From contig JALLAZ010000465.1 in NCBI GenBank assembly GCA_036939755.1, positions 1-19,868 of the forward strand: 19,868 nt of DNA, given 5' to 3'. Position numbers and translations under genes: made by a program. This document shows positions 18,824-19,868 of this stretch, piece by piece. This stretch comes from Stephanodiscus triporus. Taxonomy: Eukaryota > Bacillariophyta > Thalassiosirophyceae > Thalassiosirales > Thalassiosiraceae. Below the pieces are notes generated by a model. It did not search any database, had not been told where the DNA came from, and saw nothing but the letters and a program-made list of their open reading frames with translations. Position 1 is the first letter of the stretch; every line of letters starts with the position of its first letter.

Positions 18824-19868
18824 GGGGACAACCTCATTTCTGTCATGAACTTGTGTGCAACGTAAAATGGCTTTTTATGTGGGCTTGGAGGATAGATGGA
18901 TATTCCTGGTAGCGACCCATAGTCTTGGTCAGCGCAAAAAATAAATTTGTACAATGCATTTAATATTTTAATTTTGTACTTAGCAGGTAAAAACTCTCTA
19001 TCTATTTTACCGTAGCATTCTCTATGGCAGAATAGTACGATTGATGGTTTACCACTTCCTTGTCATCAAAAAACACCACCACCATGGTGGAGCTGGTTGC
19101 CGGTCTATGCGGCATGGCTTTTGCATTTCCTGCCGCTTCCCCCCGGCAGCCTCTGCGGAAGGGGGCAACCGAGGGCGGTGTGGCAGGGCTTAACTAAATG
19201 ATACAAACCAGCCGAGAAAAAATTATTTTCTAAATGCAATTATAATTTTATAATTTTCTACCTCTCCTTTGACTCCCCCCCTCCAAAAAACAATAATATC
19301 GCACTTCCCCGCACCTCCCGTTTGTTGCGCCTCCCCTCTGTAGTCCCCTCCGTCACGGCCACCTGTTTTTGGTTGGTTGTTGTGTACAAATTCATTGATT
19401 TGCAGCCAACTAAGGCTGCGTTGTATTTCATTTTCATTTATTTTTTGTCGCTTAATTCGATGCCCCAAACGATTGGATTGTATCACCCCATACGCTCCCC
19501 CCCACCCGCTCTGCTATAACATCCCACCTACTGCTTCCAATGACTTTTGGTTGATTGTTGCGTTGCATCATCAAACGGCGGCCACCTAAGACTGGTTTTC
19601 ATCCTAGCTGGAGCACTTTTCTATGGTACTGTTTTGTTTCGAAAAAATCTTGTGTCTAAATATACAGTTGCTATAATTACTAACTACTTATCCTACCAGC
19701 GTAGCCTACACTAGAGCACAAAAACTGCATATTTTTGCCCCACAAAATGAAGACAAAGCAACTGCACCCCCCCATTTTTACTGCCGCTGACACATCAACT
19801 CTGCATGGCGGTGTGTCAGTCAGGCTTGGGGGGAGCAGTTTTGCATTAGTTCTTGGAAATTGGGGCAA
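18824..19868. other. Gene-poor right edge
   Basis: AT-rich noncoding DNA with short C-runs (near 19275, 19498 and 19767) and a GC-rich island at 19079-19197. TTTTGGTTG(G/A)TTGTTG occurs near 19370 and 19545, a hint of old internal repetition. No gene or RNA recognised apart from the small frame listed separately. Confidence 0.45.
19084..19197 (+). other. 37-codon open frame in a GC-rich island (doubtful)
   Basis: ATG in a strong context (caccaccATGg) opens a 37-codon frame with a hydrophobic start (LVAGLCGMAFAFPAA), followed by basic residues and a TAA. The start resembles a diatom targeting presequence, but there is no downstream coding exon in the window, and the ATG lies in a perfect 12-bp palindrome (19079-19090). 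It may be compositional chance. Confidence 0.15.

Overview
The window is nuclear DNA of a photosynthetic stramenopile, most likely a centric diatom of the Thalassiosira/Skeletonema type. The reasons are short GT-AG introns (61-199 nt) in compact genes, an N-terminal signal sequence with a diatom-like plastid cleavage motif (DAFAP), a PAP/fibrillin-like protein, and codon-dense genes separated by a few hundred bases. There is no operon-like layout and no rRNA, tRNA or CRISPR. All gene models were built by joining reading frames across splice sites by eye. The diatom assignment is inference.

Left edge (1-1132): the 3' end of a gene or element-like ORF whose frame is interrupted by one UGA, then a GC-rich low-complexity stretch with a (GAC)8 microsatellite, then the upstream region of the first intact gene. 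Gene island (1133-13065): (a) a plastid-targeted aspartyl/asparaginyl beta-hydroxylase-type 2-oxoglutarate dioxygenase (+, 3 exons); (b) convergent to it, an ArfGAP-domain protein (-, single exon); (c) behind the ArfGAP promoter, a 164-bp near-identical copy of that gene's own C-terminal coding region; (d) a 990-residue Asn-rich protein with a C-terminal PAP/fibrillin-like domain (-, 3 exons); (e) divergent from it across a 278-bp shared promoter holding a perfect E2F-type site, a 1163-residue coiled-coil protein (+, 11 exons) in which one exon and its flanking intron are duplicated in tandem.

Right half (13066-19868): gene-poor and increasingly AT-rich, with poly-C tracts. It holds one weak two-exon gene (14239-14821) and two heavily decayed, element-like coding regions on the + strand. 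The first (15714-17737) begins with two tandem Cys clusters spaced like Zn2Cys6 binuclear clusters and ends with a region resembling a double-stranded beta-helix 2OG/Fe(II) dioxygenase, broken by stops and frame changes. The second (18063-18823) is an unrecognised ORF in pieces.

The intact genes are not an evident pathway. The most notable items are the decayed zinc-cluster plus dioxygenase-like gene, the ArfGAP fragment copy in which all three substitutions fall on third codon positions, the tandem phase-0 exon duplication, and the E2F-type site in the divergent promoter.
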